Positions 53,938 to 64,000 of a stretch of DNA of 64,000 nucleotides are shown one piece after another; the first letter of the stretch is position 1; every line of letters starts with the position of its first letter. Origin of the DNA: Sacculina carcini (Eukaryota > Arthropoda > Thecostraca > Sacculinidae). Location: the NCBI GenBank assembly GCA_916048095.2, contig OU696584.1, positions 317,001 to 381,000 of the forward strand. The letters run 5' to 3'. The position numbers and the translations under genes are program-made. The notes under the pieces were generated by a model. The model ran no database searches, was not told the DNA's origin, and was given only the letters and a program-made list of their open reading frames with translations.

Positions 53938-54075
53938 AACCACATATCACCACTTCATCATACCACCACCACATAACGCCACCACATACCACCACCACAT
54001 ACCACCACCACATACCACCACCACATACTACCACCACATACCACCACCACATACCACCATGTCACCATACCACCA
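53938..54075. repeat. ACCACCACAT minisatellite
   Basis: Roughly ten copies of a CACCACATAC-type decamer. Confidence 0.9.
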
Positions 54076-54193
54076 CCCAGGTGCACTGGAATATACAACT
54101 GCCAACACCTCAAAGTCATCGAACACTTTTGCCAAGCATAATTATAATTGCGACTTTTGCTCATCAAACGCTCTGGTGATTTACACATGTATT

Positions 54194-54197
<4 letters not shown>

Positions 54198-54253
<56 letters not shown>
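54198..54253. repeat. (TA)n microsatellite
   Basis: About 28 TA units. Confidence 0.95.
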
Positions 54254-54255
<2 letters not shown>

Positions 54256-54780
54256 TCCACACTCACAATGCATCTTGTAAAACATGTTAGAAATGAATAC
54301 ACAAATAAACAAACATCAAACAAGAAGCACGGTTGAATAGTGCCTATTGCACCGCAGATGAAGCAGACAGCACAGCAGCAGTGCGGTCATACTGACTGAA
54401 CTCAGCTCAGCTCTATTTGCTTCGGAAATTGCATGAATTCAGCGATGAAAGAGCGTCACTTGCAGACGTAGTTGCATGCTTTCAAGTTGTGTTAGCTGAG
54501 CTTGACTTGCAACAAATGTGCATGATGTCGCGTCGTGTGTGCTGTCGGATTTAAAGCCAAAAATACTGCATTTAGCTGGAAGTTTTCTGAAATATGAGAA
54601 AAAGAGAAGATACATTTGAAGTAACTCGGCCACTTTCAAGTTTCCAATGTGAAAATATCCAGTCATTCTTCCCTATAAACACATTATCCACAAGCTTGCT
54701 CATACATTGCTGTTCGATGGTATGAAATGTGTATGAACTGCAAGACCTTTGAGAACACGCAATTCTACTCTTTATAAGCA
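54254..54780. other. Intergenic DNA, no gene seen
   Basis: No coding signature recognised. Confidence 0.3.
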
Positions 54781-54785
54781 TTATT

Positions 54786-55225
54786 AATAATAATAATAAT
54801 GTGCCCTTATAGAGCGCCGATTCAGATGTACCTTTATATAACAGGACAAGTAAATATACATAGAATGCACATACAATGTAGAAGCCTGTAATGAGGATGC
54901 AATAATATATGGCAACGTATGACAATATGACAGAGTTTAGACAGGACATCTTGGTCGCGATATTACACAGTAGAAGCTGCCTCGTCGCGTCTCATCTCAC
55001 GCTCAAACAAGTACGTTCTGAGTGATTTTTAAACACAATAAACTTGCCGAATTTCGTACGCTGATCGGGAATTTGTTGAATAGTCTTGGCGCCGAGAAAA
55101 GAAAAGAACGAGTAGAAAAGAACGATGTTCCACGATGTGCGAATATACTTCACGAGTCTGCCGCGCCGTGGCGCTGCTACGCTCGTCATTTGTGCGCCAG
55201 AAACACGAAACTGCACCTGTTTACC
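54786..55225 (-). mobile_element. LINE/SINE 3' end with (ATT)n tail
   Basis: Seen from the minus strand the element ends CGGCGCTCTATAAGGGCAC plus (ATT)n (54786-54812), the L2/CR1-type 3' terminus. Upstream, SFLGAKTIQQIPDQRTKFGK and FKNHSERTCLSV look like a decayed RT C-terminus. The 5' edge overlaps the presumed promoter of the gene at 55280. Confidence 0.5.
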
Positions 55226-55279
55226 GTGTCCTCGTGTGCCGGCAATTTTTGTGCTTCATCTGTGCATTATTGCATTATA

Positions 55280-55837
55280 ATGTCGGATATAAAGCGAAAT
55301 GGAAACGGTGAAGCCATTCCCAGTGCCAAAAAGTGTAACATTAGAGTGGAAAATGGACATTCGAACAAACGGACTTACCAACAGCCTCTCGGTGCCCATT
55401 ATGTTCGTAAGTTGGGGATTTATTGTATTATTGAAGATTGGCTACATTTTGTAAAGTACACATACACTCTAAATTTGTTAGCAGCATACAAAACACTAAA
55501 TGGTAATTCTTGAATGAAAATGAAATTATTGTTATAGTTTTCTATTATCGTTTTATACACAGCTAGTGCAAATAATCCTGTGGTTTCCAACATCAATTTG
55601 ATGAGCCAATATTATCACATTCTCTCCCGCACGCTGACAATCACTACTTTTTGTGTGCCAGTTTTTTCGCCCGCCAGGAGCGCCAAGATACAGACAGATT
55701 GTTACGAGTATTTTACTGCACTGCAGGGACACTCAACGAACAATGACAACACCGAATTCAGCACGTCGTCAACATTTCCTGGTGCAAGTGACAACAACGA
55801 CTACGACAACAGCCTGAAAGTACCACACTCACACTGA
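55280..55837 (+). CDS. Unrecognised two-exon gene, 133 residues
   Basis: Exon 1 is 55280-55406 (start ATG in ATTATAATGT) and ends TTC|GTAAGTT, an excellent donor. Exon 2 starts 55563 after TTTTATACACAG| and runs to TGA at 55835-55837. The 156-bp intron is phase 1, and the joined frame stays open. The protein starts MSDIKRNGNGEAIPSAKK, has an uncharged middle (NPVVSNINLMSQYYHILSRT) and an Asn/Ser/Asp-rich end. No known domain or signal peptide is seen. The stop falls in a (CACTCA)n repeat, so an earlier donor (GAAA|GTACC, 55820) could join further exons; coding-like sequence resumes at 55905-56040 (for example MAATCFKCGHFVW). A short intron-containing gene is likely; function unknown. Confidence 0.55.
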
Positions 55838-55905
55838 CACTGACACTCACACTGACACTCACACTCACACTGACACTCACACTCACACTCACACTCACAC
55901 TCCTG
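55829..55905. repeat. (CACTCA/CACTGA)n tandem repeat
   Basis: About 75 bp of hexamer variants at the end of the unrecognised gene. A GAGTGT-rich tract of the opposite sense occurs at 56048-56112. Confidence 0.9.
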
Positions 55906-56112
55906 CCAGCCCAGCTGCAATACGCGGCGACAAGCGCGCTGCAAATGTCTCAGCTGCGTCACATTCGCCACACTGCGACAATTGGCGGCTGTAAGAGCGC
56001 CGAGATGGCCGCCACGTGTTTTAAATGTGGCCATTTCGTCTGGTATGTGAGCGTGTGTGTGGGTGTGAGTGTGTGTGGGTGTGAGTGTTTGTGAGTGTGA
56101 GTGTTTGTGAGG

Positions 56113-56915
56113 ATGAGTGTTCTCCGAGCACTGACACAATGAAAGCGTACACACGACAGGCGCCATAGTTTTACACCGAAAAGACCAAGTTTGTGCCAAG
56201 TTTGTGTTTACTGTCTAACTTGCATGATAAACAAGTTTGTCTGCACTCGCTCTTCTGTTTTAGAACCTGGCAAAATAACATCTATTATTCGGTGAATTTT
56301 CGTCCCAGAAGGCAGTGAAGATAAACTATATTGAGAGTAATTTTGTGTTCAGTTGTACATTTGTGAATGTAAGCCCTCTTTGTATTTTGTAAACGTGAAT
56401 CTTATAGACGCATTTTAATTTGTCAAAAATCAGCAAAATAAATTTGAATAAAATTTGATGTAATTTTCTTCTTTTTGTTAAAAAAAGTATTATATGTATT
56501 ATATTGTTTTGTCTGTTTGAAATTGCACAATATTAATAATGTTCGCATATAATATCACTTGATAAAATCCTAGTGGCATTTTACATTGTTGCAAGCTGGC
56601 TAGAAATTTGCATTCAGCGATGCCTGGTCGCTGTTTTCAGCACAAGATTATGCATGATGCAAATTCATCACGGCACATGTGTGAGCTGTTGTGCAACATC
56701 TGCATAAGAAGCGACCCACTTATTATCATGATTACTGTGCGCTAGATGAGCTCAGCCAGGCGCTAAACTACGCCAACAAACTCGCTCAAGCCCCGTGTGG
56801 AAATATTTCATATGACCAGCGTCAAAAATCATGCATTCATACGATTAGCAGCAGTGATTCGACTAGTTATTATTGTGCAAGTTGTTGACAAAATGTGCAT
56901 TTGAGCATGTGTGCT
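56113..56915. other. AT-rich intergenic DNA, no confident gene
   Basis: Short open frames (for example 56691-56888) have no recognised character. Confidence 0.3.
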
Positions 56916-56920
56916 AGCAA

Positions 56921-56954
<34 letters not shown>

Positions 56955-57209
56955 AAGTGACTGTTGTCACACAAATAATGCATCAAGTAGAAACACACAC
57001 ACACATACACGAGATTGGTGGCAACGCAGTCAAGACAAAACTCAACATGTTTCGCCTGTTGAGTCTCATCTGTTGTCTGTTTTCTCTTCTTGTCTGTCGT
57101 CAGTTTTATCTTCGCTACCCCGTCTCTCCCATTCTCTATCTTCTTCCTACGCTATCACTGAAGGCTAATTTGTCTTTCTCACTGTCTCACTCTCCCCGTA
57201 CTCAGCACA

Positions 57210-57344
57210 CTGACACACAGACATACACACACTGACACACAGACATACATACACTGGCACACAGACATACACACACTGACACTCACACTGACACACAGAC
57301 CTACGTACACACACTGACACACACTCTCAACACACACACACACT

Positions 57345-57415
<71 letters not shown>
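57210..57415. repeat. ACTGACACACAGACATACACAC repeats passing into (CA)n
   Basis: Imperfect units at 57210-57340 then about 35 CA units at 57342-57415. Confidence 0.95.
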
Positions 57416-57418
<3 letters not shown>

Positions 57419-58683
57419 TACACATGCTCCAACGAAACAGCAATACGTTCAAGAAGTGCATTTGTTCATGTCAAATAGAGACTGCTAGATTTATGTGCAC
57501 CGTCGCAATGACACTCACTGATATAGCACGCTGATATTGGTAATGTACGGTTAACATCAAACACAACCTCCACCGCCACGGTACCGACCTACTGCCGTTT
57601 AAAATGCCCAATTATTGCTTGAATATAACGTGTTGTAATATATAATTGCCTATTATGAGCATAAGATCACACATGCTGAAAAATCCTCCCGGGAAACAAT
57701 ATCAAACATTTGCAATTTATCTGAGTGTAAAACCAGCACAAACGTATAATTAAATGCTTTCATATATTTTTTGCATATTCTTGCATTACAAACAAACATA
57801 TATAAGTAAATATAATATGGATAAATATAATAAATAACATACAATAAACAATACATAATACACAATGTGTTATGATAAAATGGAACAGGAAATACACGTG
57901 TCAAGCGTATTTCGATAAGTTCGTGCGATTTGACGTCAATAATGACGTGTTTAGAATAATATTTCCGACAAAGATAGAGGTGTTGTTTGTGAGGGTTTTC
58001 AAAGAGAACTTGGACGAAGTTATATATTGCTCAATAGCGTTCATTTTCAACTGTGCAATGTTGAGACAAACTTTTAATCGTGGTCATTGTGCCGGTTGAA
58101 GGGTGAGGGGAGAATTTGGTTTGTGCAGCTGATTCAGTGATGCACTGAATAAAACATGATATGCCTATATAAGCTGTTATGCGGAGCAAATATTTCAGCA
58201 CCAGAAGGCAATGTGTGTGTGAGAGTGGAAATATCGAGATGTAAGCGGAATTACCAAGACAACAAGTGAACTGGTCCAATAACGTCTGACAGAGTAAAAT
58301 TATTAATAAAATAGAATATATACCCACGCTGGAAAATACTGTCATAAGTGCACATTTAAAACAAACAAAGATATCAGCATGAATGATAGAAGAAAAGGCA
58401 AAAATAGAAGATGTCACACAGAGAGCGTTTGAGCCAAATAATTGACATTATCGTCAGGGGGCGACATTTGCATTGTACATTGAGCCAGACATTGTTGCTG
58501 CTTGAGCGGGCAAATAGACAGACCACCTTGTCACAGCCGTCAGCAAGGATCAGCTAGCACAAGTAATTACTGCCACACTGCGAGAACACTGGCAGTGCTG
58601 ATACGAGCCACGGAATTAGCACGCAACCTGGTGGACCACGGAATTAGTGCCGCAGCCTGGATTGCGTCAAGAGTCAATAACAG
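57416..58683. other. Intergenic DNA, no confident gene
   Basis: A 75-codon plus-strand frame (57872-58099, KWNRKYTCQAYFDKFVRFDV onward) is the most protein-like but is not recognised and lacks support. Confidence 0.3.
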
Positions 58684-58949
<266 letters not shown>

Positions 58950-59077
58950 TAACACCGCGGTCAATACCATGTGATATAGTGACAGCTTATCAGACCTTCT
59001 CCGCAACTGTGTGAGTTTGCGTTTTTGCTGATGTAACAATACATAACATCATCAATATACTGACATAGCAACTATCA

Positions 59078-59775
59078 TTAAACACCGAAATAACCAAATT
59101 TGTCTTGTTCTCGTATCCAAGACTCAATGTTGATCCAGACGGCGAAATTATTATCAACAATACCAGCATATCAAGAATGGAAACAATACATTTTCTTGGC
59201 GTGACAGCCGATAGCAAGATATGGTGGAATGGCCACATAAATTGCCCAGCAAGAGGAGTATCAAAAACCGCATTCATTCTTGGTAAAGTGAGACACTTAC
59301 TACGAAGAGAAGCAATCTTAATGCTTTACAATGTCTTAGTTGAACCCTACCTTGAATCTTCCTGCGAAATATGGCGCCACACATACAAAACATACATGAC
59401 AAGATTAGAGGTCTTGCAAAACAAACTGATCCAATCATATACCACTTACTAAAAATACACCATTAAAACCGATTTTCACCAGAGAAAAATATTGAATGTT
59501 TCAGGTCTTATACACTTCAAAACATGTAAATTAATGTTCAAATTTGATAAGAAAATTGCACAAAAATCTACAGATTTGTTTTTAAACAAATCCTCGTCAT
59601 CCCGATCAGTTCAACACAGAAAAACATACGTCAGAAATCAAGCTTTGACCATAAACGGTGTGAAGCTGGGGAATGAATTGGTGAAGAACAAAGAAATAAT
59701 TCTGAGTGACATGACGTCTATGAAAAAATTCACAACATGCCTATTCAACACCGTTCTCTTGAAACATACGTGAAT
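59078..59775 (+). pseudogene. Non-LTR RT C-terminal half (third LINE family)
   Basis: TKFVLFS, then ETIHFLGVTADSKIWWNGHI, HLLRREAILMLYNVLVEPYL and TRLEVLQNKLIQ, followed by stops near 59450 and a further frame (59492-59773) ending VKLGNELVKNKEI and MTSMKKFTTCLFN. This is the thumb and C-terminal domain of an RT of the type seen at 52293-52790. Probably from the same family, truncated 5'. Two frame interruptions. Confidence 0.8.
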
Positions 59776-60680
59776 GACAAGACCCAATGTCAAAACTCAA
59801 TTTCCTGGTGGAGATTGCCGATCTTCTTACAGGCATTATAAAACTAAGCTCATGTTTTGATATCAATTAAAGGTACAACAATCAAGGCGTCTATTACTTG
59901 CCACTGTAAACAGTTCCAACTGAACTGAACTGTTTATATGTTTTTTTATTTTAATATTATATTTTTTTGTTCTTGTTTTTTCTTCTTTTTTAGAGATAAA
60001 GGTTTTTATGGCTTCCCCCGACACATGCAAATATTATTATTTCATTCAATCAAAGTGATTGATCAATATTCATGATTCTATTTGTTTTAATAGATGTCTA
60101 TATTTTCCTATATTTGCCTGCTTTATTGGGCCTATTTGTATGTCAATTTTGTCATGCATAATGACTACACATCCGGTCTATATTGGTAAACATGTTAAGC
60201 AGTATGTTATGATAGCGTAGGTGTATATGCAATCTGCATTAGTATGTGTGTGTGAGTGTGTGTGTGTTTATGATATAACGTGTGTGCCTGCAAGTATGAG
60301 AATGTATGTGTATGTGTGAGCATTATTTTGTTATGTTAAATGATTTTTCATATTGATCGGTATGCCTGCTTTCATATGTGAGTATGTTAGTGCATGTTAT
60401 GTGCGTGGTTGTACCATAGTTGAGTATGTTAGTGCATGTTGTGTGCGTGGTTGTATGCATATACAATAAGATGACACTGTGGCGTGTGCGGTGCATAACA
60501 CATGCATATGATAGTATTGCGATTTGAGTGACATTATTGTTTGTATCTGGCTTCAATATGTACACGTTATTTAAACTGTATGTAGAATACGCGCTGCACA
60601 TGTTTTGCAATGTTCACTGAAATCGCTTACGCAAGCACACACACACGCGCACAAGATTAGCTGACGGAGAGGACGAGAGC
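59776..60680. other. AT- and GT-rich DNA before the gypsy element
   Basis: A 41-bp direct duplication (GAGTATGTTAGTGCATGTTRT onward) at about 60379-60460, and GT-rich patches. No gene seen. Confidence 0.4.
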
Positions 60681-60794
60681 TGTACACCGGGCGAGCATGG
60701 AGCAGCATCCACTTCACAGAACTTGCAGCAATACAGCCAACCAGAGACGCCGGGGCGGACTATGGTGTCTACATCAACGCCCACTCATCTCGGG

Positions 60795-60803
60795 TATAAA
60801 AAG
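60795..60803 (+). promoter_or_regulatory. TATA box in the LTR
   Basis: CTCGGGTATAAAAAGTCCC, about 115 bp inside the proposed LTR, is a good TATA box. Transcription would start around 60825, placing the minisatellite in the transcript leader. Confidence 0.55.
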
Positions 60804-60918
60804 TCCCATGTCCGATGTTCATGCACGGTCTGGCAGGGCTACTCTCTGTGACTGTCCTTTTGTCTTATTCCCAGCATTTGAGCGCATTGCCGTTGGCATA
60901 TACGCCGTTCACTGGGTT

Positions 60919-61876
60919 TATATACATAGCTGTGCTCCGCACGCTGTTTTATATACATAGCTGTGCTCCGCACGCTGTTCTATATACATAGCTGTGCTCC
61001 GCACGCTGTTCTATATACATAGCTGTGCTCCGCACGCTGTTTTATATACATAGCTGTGCTACGCACGCTGTTTTATATACATAGCTGTGCTACGCACGCT
61101 GTTTTATATACATAGCTGTGCTACGCACGCTGTTCTATATACATAGCTGTGCTACGCACGCTGTTCTATATACATAGCTGTGCTACGCACGCTGTTCTAT
61201 ATACATAGCTGTGCTACGCACGCTGTTCTATATACATAGCTGTGCTACGCACGCTGTTCTATATACATAGCTGTGCTACGCACGCTGTTCTATATACATA
61301 GCTGTGCTACGCACGCTGTTCTATATACATAGCTGTGCTACGCACGCTGTTCTATATACATAGCTGTGCTACGCACGCTGTTCTATATACATAGCTGTGC
61401 TACGCACGCTGTTCTATATACATAGCTGTGCTACGCACGCTGTTCTATATACATAGCTGTGCTACGCACGCTGTTCTATATACATAGCTGTGCTACGCAC
61501 GCTGTTCTATATACATAGCTGTGCTACGCACGCTGTTCTATATACATAGCTGTGCTACGCACGCTGTTTTATATACATAGCTGTGCTACGCACGCTGTTC
61601 CATATACATAGCTGTGCTACGCACGCTGTTTTATATACATAGCTGTGCTACGCACGCTGTTCCATATACATAGCTGTGCTACGCACGCTGTTCTATATAC
61701 ATAGCTGTGCTACGCACGCTGTTTTATATACATAGCTGTGCTACGCACGCTGTTCCATATACATAGCTGTGCTCCGCACGCTGTTTTATATACATAGCTG
61801 TGCTACGCACGCTGTTCCATATACATAGCTGTGCTCCGCACGCTGTTTTATATACATAGCTGTGCTACGCACGCTG
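60919..61876 (+). repeat. 31-bp minisatellite inside the LTR
   Basis: Unit TATATACATAGCTGTGCTACG plus CACGCTGTTC, 30.9 copies, near-perfect periodicity. Variants GCTCCG/GCTACG and TTTTA/TTCTA/TTCCA are grouped, with GCTCCG units at both array ends. Confidence 0.97.
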
Positions 61877-62012
61877 ATCTGTTTATATAATTTGCCTGTT
61901 TATATAATTTGTGTATATAATTGAATTATAATCGTTGAGTGGTTATAATATATCGTGTAAATTGTTGTCTTAGTGTATTTTGGTAGCCTGCCATTAACGG
62001 CAGTGTTACAAA

Positions 62013-62022
62013 TGGTGACCCC
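62013..62022 (+). other. Primer-binding site
   Basis: TGGTGACCCC two bases after the LTR end. CsRn1-clade gypsy elements use tRNA-Trp with TGGTGACCCCGACG; the first ten bases match here, then diverge. Confidence 0.7.
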
Positions 62023-62127
62023 AGTTGGTATTTGAATCGCTTTCTGTTGTTTTTGTGTGGTGCTTTTCACCTGGTGGTGTGTCTGTGTGGTTTTGCTTGC
62101 CTCTTACATATTAGTGCGTGCAGTATC

Positions 62128-62964
62128 ATGGCGACCCAAAAACCTGTACATGCATCCGCACCACCCATCCTGGGAGCCCCTCCCCCGTTTGTGGAAGAAA
62201 ATCCGAATATTTGGGTGATTCAACTCGACCTTTTCTTTTCGCGAGCGCAAATAACCGACGAGCGCTCCCGTTTCGAAACTGCCGCGTCTCAGCTGCCGGC
62301 ACACCACGTGATGCAATTTATCGACATGATACGCGACCCCCCTGACGACTGTTATACAAAGCTGTGTGACGCCCTGCAAACCCGTTTGGGAGAGTCTTCG
62401 GAGCAGAAGTTGCGCGCAGTACTAGAATCGCAAGAATTGGGTGACCGACGGCCTACTCAGTTTCTTCGGCACCTACAAGAGCTTACTTCGCCCTACATAA
62501 AGGAAAGTAACTCACCTCTGGTACGCCAAATCTTCTTGAAGGCAATGCCGGACGCCGTAGCACCGTTTCTTCAATTTTTACCGCCGGAGACGCCGCTCGA
62601 CACACTGGCAGGCACCGCGGACCGTGTCTTATCCGCCCTGCCTCGCGCCAGCGCCGTTGTCAGTGCCGTCGATCGCAGCAGCCAGTGTCATGATTGTGCG
62701 CAAGCCAGAACCAACGCACAAGAGCTGCTGACACTGAAACGGCAATTGAGCGGAATACAGCAGCAGCTGAAGAAGCTGACTACCTGTGCACAGCGCGGCC
62801 GTTCGCCACAACGCCCACCGTCACGTACCAGGTTAGTGACACCGCAACCACAGTCAGAACAGTCAGGGCGAGACGACAACAAACAACAACTCTGCTGGTA
62901 CCACAAAAAGTTTGGTGACAAAGCACGTGCCTGCATCCAGCCATGTACGTATAATTTAAACTGA
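62128..62964 (+). CDS. Gag of the gypsy element
   Basis: Structural protein forming the virus-like particle. The frame is open from 62032; the ATG at 62128 (MATQKPVHASAPP) begins similarity, giving 278 residues. It has the capsid-like region with NPNIWVIQLDLFFSRAQITD and LPPETPLDTLAGTADRVLSA, a basic Pro/Arg linker (RGRSPQRPPSRTR), and the zinc-like motif CWYHKKFGDKARACIQPC (C-x2-H-x9-C-x3-C) typical of CsRn1-type Gag. It ends at TGA 62962-62964, immediately after a UUUAAAC heptamer. Confidence 0.85.
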   Translation: MATQKPVHASAPPILGAPPPFVEENPNIWVIQLDLFFSRAQITDERSRFETAASQLPAHHVMQFIDMIRDPPDDCYTKLCDALQTRLGESSEQKLRAVLESQELGDRRPTQFLRHLQELTSPYIKESNSPLVRQIFLKAMPDAVAPFLQFLPPETPLDTLAGTADRVLSALPRASAVVSAVDRSSQCHDCAQARTNAQELLTLKRQLSGIQQQLKKLTTCAQRGRSPQRPPSRTRLVTPQPQSEQSGRDDNKQQLCWYHKKFGDKARACIQPCTYNLN

Positions 62965-62999
62965 CAAGGGGGTGCCAACATTCGCCGGTTGCTACCCTC
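62955..62999 (+). promoter_or_regulatory. Predicted -1 ribosomal frameshift signal (gag-pol)
   Basis: The heptamer T-TTA-AAC (62955-62961) is in gag phase and directly before the gag stop. A 6-nt spacer (62962-62967) is followed by a stem-loop: GGGGGTG (62968-62974) pairs with TACCCTC (62993-62999), with an inner CAAC/GTTG stem and an 8-nt loop. A -1 slip enters the pol frame, open from 62955 to the window edge. Confidence 0.8.
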
Positions 63000-64000
63000 T
63001 CATCCACCAGATATGGCGATAGCTCAACCACACCATTCTTTGTGTGCGACCCCAAGACTGGTGTGAAATTTCTCATAGATACAGGCGCCCAGTACAGCTT
63101 GCTGCCAGTATCCAAATTTGTAACTTGCACAAGTCAACGTAAACCCCCACCATCGCCACTTCTCCTACAAGCCGCAAACGCATCCTCTATTGGCACATAT
63201 GGTGACCACTCGTTGACAGTATCGTTGGGCCTTCGCAGAAATTGTCATTGGTCCTTTATACTGGCAGACATCGATATTTCGATAATTGGCTTGGATTTTT
63301 TGTCGCATCATGACATTCTCGTCCTCCCGCGCCTTCGCCAGCTTGTCGATAATGCCACCGGTCTCAAAACAACAGGTTGTAGCAGCTGCACATCACTGCT
63401 AATATCCGTGTGTTTGCCCGATCACAGCAAGTCATACGAAAAAATGCTGGCGCAATATCCACGTTTGACGTCATCGCCGGTGCTCAACGAACCAGTGCGC
63501 CACGGTGTGGTTCATCGAATAGAGACTCGAGGTCAACCGGTGTATTGTCGTCCGCGCAGGTTAGACGCTTCTCGTATGTCCATTGCCAAGAAAGAAATTC
63601 AATCTATGCTTGACCAAGGCATCATACGACCAAGTAGCAGCCAGTATGCATCCGCATTGCACATGGTGCCCAAAAATACATCAGGTGAATGGAGACCATG
63701 CGGGGACTACCGGGCCTTGAACCGAATTTCAACTGCTGACCGTTATCCAGTGCCTTACATGTCAGATTTCACCTTGGGACTGCACGGCAAGACCATATTC
63801 TCACACATTGATTTGGTGAAAGCATTTTTTCAAATCCCCGTGCACCCTGACGATGTACATAAGACGGCAATAACAACCCCCTTCGGCCTTTTTCAAATGC
63901 TTCGAATGCCTTTTGGGTTGAGAAACAGTGCTCAAACCATGCAGCGTCTAATGGATTCCATTTTGCGCGGTTTGTCGTTCGCCTACGTCTTTATCGATGA
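62955..64000 (+). CDS. Pol of the gypsy element: protease and RT (partial)
   Basis: Entered by -1 frameshift; no stop up to 64000. Aspartic protease: FLIDTGAQYSLLP (catalytic DTG, about residue 39), IIGLDFLSHHDI downstream. RT: MLDQGIIRPSSSQYASALHM, WRPCGDYRALN, HIDLVKAFFQIPVHPDD (motif A aspartate), FQMLRMPFGLRNSAQTMQR, and AYVFIDD at the very end (YxDD-type box, FIDD here). RNase H, integrase and the 3' LTR lie outside the window. The open frame argues for a young copy. Confidence 0.9.

Larger units (their letters stand above)
60681..62010 (+). repeat. 5' LTR of the gypsy element
   Basis: The right end is fixed by ..GTGTTACA just before the PBS. The left end at TGTACACCGGG (60681) is inferred from the TG...CA rule and its weak inverted match to the right end. 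A TATAAAAAG box at 60795-60803 suits a U3 promoter. The 3' LTR is outside the window, so the left end is unconfirmed. Confidence 0.6.
60681..64000 (+). mobile_element. Ty3/gypsy LTR retrotransposon (CsRn1-like), 5' part
   Basis: The order is 5' LTR (about 60681-62010), primer-binding site, gag, then protease-RT in the -1 frame to the window end. The tRNA-Trp-type PBS TGGTGACCCC, the CWYHKKFGDKA..C gag motif and RT sequence fit the CsRn1 clade. No stop or frameshift is seen except the programmed-type gag-pol boundary, so the copy looks young and possibly functional. The rest lies beyond 64000. Confidence 0.85.

Overview
This is a repeat-rich metazoan nuclear segment with few genes. The evidence is spliced genes with GT..AG introns, an ATP synthase gamma subunit close to the animal mitochondrial form, long CA/GT and TA microsatellites, several minisatellite arrays, and many animal-type transposons: CR1/L2-like LINEs, Penelope-like elements (PLEs), Ty3/gypsy, pogo/Tigger, piggyBac and hAT. 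A CsRn1-like gypsy element would suit a protostome such as a mollusc, flatworm or similar, but the phylum cannot be fixed from this window.

Host genes. An apparently intact mitochondrial ATP synthase gamma gene (6919-8535, + strand, one 696-bp intron) is the only confidently complete gene. On the minus strand are a CGGBP1/BED-like zinc-finger gene (23113-24100) and an FkbM-type methyltransferase. The methyltransferase has recognisable exons at 50989-51105 and 41444-41825, which join in phase across a 9.2-kb intron loaded with satellites and transposons. A short two-exon gene of unknown function lies at 55280-55837 (+). Weaker exon candidates are at 15399-15529, 16187-16498, 38911-39154 and 53221-53432 (all minus).

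Mobile DNA by region. 1-5390: two LINE families. 9680-13920: two PLE copies joined head to head. One is split by a LINE fragment with a 7-bp target duplication; the other is split by a hAT MITE and by a solo-LTR-like insert that itself holds a second MITE. 14050-16110: hAT-type elements, one with a 144-bp inverted duplication. 17160-20420: LINE remnants, one carrying a Harbinger-like insert. 24976-26920: a pogo/Tigger element hosting a LINE fragment, directly followed by a second TA-flanked element. 27100-30990: AT-rich degenerate satellites with recurring GC boxes, then a third PLE end. 32036-34260: a gypsy RNase H remnant next to a decayed piggyBac. 40400-42830: more PLE pieces, again head to head. 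43675-46707: a 29-bp minisatellite split by an LTR-flanked non-autonomous element. 48806-49773: a 28-bp minisatellite. 52290-59775: LINE pieces and microsatellites. 60681-64000: the 5' part of an apparently intact gypsy element with gag, protease and RT open to the window edge, a textbook -1 frameshift signal, and a 31-bp minisatellite inside its LTR.

The most striking points are the gypsy frameshift signal, the minisatellite-bearing LTR, a triplicated splice donor in the methyltransferase gene, hammerhead-like motifs in the PLE ends, repeated head-to-head PLE junctions, and nested insertions whose target duplications let the order of events be read.
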